Shown here: positions 62,298 to 64,000 of the stretch, piece by piece
Position numbering within the stretch: position 1 is the stretch's first letter
Layout of the letters: each line of letters begins with the position of its first letter
Origin: Burkholderiales bacterium
GTDB taxonomy: Bacteria > Pseudomonadota > Gammaproteobacteria > Burkholderiales > Burkholderiaceae_C
DNA: 64,000 bases
Direction of reading: 5' to 3'
Assembly (NCBI GenBank): GCA_028872015.1
Contig: JAGWLO010000003.1
Span: forward strand, 1-64,000
Position numbers and translations under genes: made by a program
The notes under the pieces: model-generated
Seen by the model: the letters and a program-made list of their open reading frames with translations, nothing else
The model's database searches: none
Told to the model about the DNA's origin: nothing

Positions 62298-62387
62298 CCT
62301 CCGTTTGTCTCCAGCGCGATTGCATATGTTCCTGGGCACTGCCGTCGCGGGCCCGGGCGGGCCTCGCGCGACGCACTCCGTTGTTGT

Positions 62388-62472
62388 TGGTGCCGACGGC
62401 GAGACTCGAACTCGCACAGCTTTCGCCACTACCCCCTCAAGATAGCGTGTCTACCAATTTCACCACGTCGGC
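62388..62472 (-). tRNA. tRNA-Leu (anticodon GAG)
   Basis: The 85-base gene folds into a full cloverleaf: acceptor GCCGACG/CGTCGGC, D-arm with GTG/CAC and TTGGTAGA, anticodon stem CTATC/GGTAG with loop TTGAGGG (anticodon GAG, reading CUC and CUU), and a long variable arm as expected for leucine. A T-arm GCGAG/CTCGC with TTCGAGT completes it. The CCA end is encoded. It sits between secG and nuoA, a conserved place in Burkholderiales. Confidence 0.96.
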
Positions 62473-62603
62473 ACGGATGTTCTGGACTGCTTGCCGGGCC
62501 CGGCTGCACCCCTTGGAAAGAGGCGCCACACAGACGCTTAGCAAGCCAAGAATTCTAGCCTCAAAGCCACGGCGCTCCGGCTGCGCAGCCAAGGTCGGCG
62601 ATG

Positions 62604-63044
62604 CTATTTCGGGATCGTGCCCGACCCTGCCGAAGCCGCCGCTGCCGGCATCGGGGCCACCGGCGCCGGCACCGCCGGCGCGGTGCCGGGGATGGCGCCC
62701 GGCAGGGCCGCCGACCCTGCCGCCGAAGCCCCCGTCGCAGGCCCGCCGGCGCCGGCCGCCGGACGGTCGAGCACGCTGCTGCCGCCTTGCATGAAGCGCT
62801 CGTTGCCGGTGGTGCCCAGGTAGGCCAGCGCCAGCGTCGAGACGAAGAACACGGTGGCGCAGGCCGCCGTCGAGCGCGACAGGAAATTGGCGCTGCCGCT
62901 GGCCCCGAACAGGCTGCCCGAGGCACCGCTGCCGAACGAGGCGCCCATGTCGGCGCCCTTGCCATGCTGGATCAGCACCAGGCCGATCATGACCAGCGCC
63001 GACAGCAGCTGCAGCGCGTGGATCAGGGTCATCCAGATTTGCAT
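62604..63044 (-). CDS. secG: Preprotein translocase subunit SecG
   Basis: The 146-residue protein has two membrane segments with the SecG signature IGLVLIQHGKGADMGASFG and an FLSRSTAACATVFF second segment. It assists SecYE in protein export. A low-complexity Ala/Pro/Gly tail of about 60 residues makes it longer than E. coli SecG (110), which is common in betaproteobacteria. It is 38 bases downstream of tpiA and upstream of tRNA-Leu. Confidence 0.94.
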   Translation of the reverse strand: MQIWMTLIHALQLLSALVMIGLVLIQHGKGADMGASFGSGASGSLFGASGSANFLSRSTAACATVFFVSTLALAYLGTTGNERFMQGGSSVLDRPAAGAGGPATGASAAGSAALPGAIPGTAPAVPAPVAPMPAAAASAGSGTIPK

Positions 63045-63082
63045 GATGTAGAGACTCCAGGAATCAAAAGGTGGGCGGCGGA

Positions 63083-63826
<744 letters not shown>

Positions 63827-63848
63827 TGCGTTTCCAGCGGTGCGGGGC

Positions 63849-64000
63849 TCAGGCCCAGTTCAGCACGATCTTGCCGACATGGGTGCTGGTCTCCATCAGC
63901 GCATGCGCCTGCGCGGCGGCGCCGGCCGGGAACACCTGGTGGATGACGGGCCTGATGCGGCCGGCCTCGATCAGCGGCCACACCTGCGCCTTCAGCTGCT
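63849..64000 (-). CDS. Quinone oxidoreductase (zinc-type alcohol dehydrogenase family), C-terminal part
   Basis: The last 50 codons of a leftward gene whose start lies beyond the window. The residues AGRIRPVIHQVFPAG, ALMETSTHVGKIVLNW are the typical C-terminus of NADPH:quinone reductases of the medium-chain dehydrogenase family, which reduce quinones with NAD(P)H. The same gene lies next to tpiA in many Burkholderiales. It ends 22 bases before the tpiA start. Confidence 0.85.
   Translation of the reverse strand, partial: QLKAQVWPLIEAGRIRPVIHQVFPAGAAAQAHALMETSTHVGKIVLNWA

Overview
The window comes from a high-GC betaproteobacterium, most likely a Burkholderiales member of the Rubrivivax/Leptothrix/Sphaerotilaceae type. 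This is inferred from the complete nuoA-N operon preceded by tpiA-secG-tRNA-Leu, a soxCDYZAXB operon, a PEP-CTERM protein, tandem Crp/Fnr regulators and a chorismate synthase next to a CBS-domain protein. No insertion sequence, CRISPR array, rRNA or replication origin was seen.

Region 1 (about 0.5-15.7 kb) is a sulfur island. An isolated PEP-CTERM protein gene is followed by a long leftward operon. In transcription order it runs soxC, soxD, soxY, soxZ, soxA, soxX, soxB, a DsrE-like gene, a YeeE/YedE transporter (SoxT-like), a SoxH-like metallohydrolase, an ArsR-family sulfane-sulfur sensor, a persulfide dioxygenase-rhodanese fusion and a second YeeE/YedE transporter. Divergent from soxC, a rightward group encodes a third YeeE/YedE protein (a close paralogue of the second), a YgaP-like membrane protein and a TauE/SafE exporter. 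Together these oxidise thiosulfate in the periplasm, move sulfur species across the membrane, and sense and detoxify cytoplasmic persulfide.

Region 2 (about 15.7-31.9 kb) is a stress, envelope and signalling block. It holds a ferritin-like/CsbD operon, a diguanylate cyclase, two Crp/Fnr regulators, a fatty-acid-hydroxylase-type protein, DUF4398/OmpA lipoproteins, a Tyr/Trp-rich secreted protein and a tiny lmo0937-type membrane protein. It also holds a NarX/NarL-type two-component pair, a stand-alone receiver, a transglutaminase operon, a BON lipoprotein, an M16 protease, a CBS protein and an exported methyltransferase-like protein. Five transcription units in this block share a strictly spaced three-part promoter element, GTCCTAC-N18-CCGATG-N20-(NANANT). 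I do not recognise it as a described motif, and it is the main discovery of this reading. The first Crp/Fnr gene also has a perfect 7-2-7 palindrome centred 41.5 bp upstream of its predicted start point.

Region 3 (about 31.9-47.5 kb) is housekeeping and accessory: an RND efflux pump with its adaptor, a GGDEF-EAL-PAS signalling protein, aroC, a CBS protein, an O-acetylhomoserine sulfhydrylase with a coupled alpha/beta hydrolase, a YihY membrane protein, DUF2069, a GlcD-type FAD oxidoreductase, DUF1178 and a NUDIX hydrolase.

Region 4 (47.5-64.0 kb) is the entire 14-gene respiratory complex I operon, read leftward. Upstream of it are tRNA-Leu(GAG), secG, tpiA and the 3' end of a quinone oxidoreductase gene that runs off the window. 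A hairpin plus T7 run lies between tRNA-Leu and nuoA.
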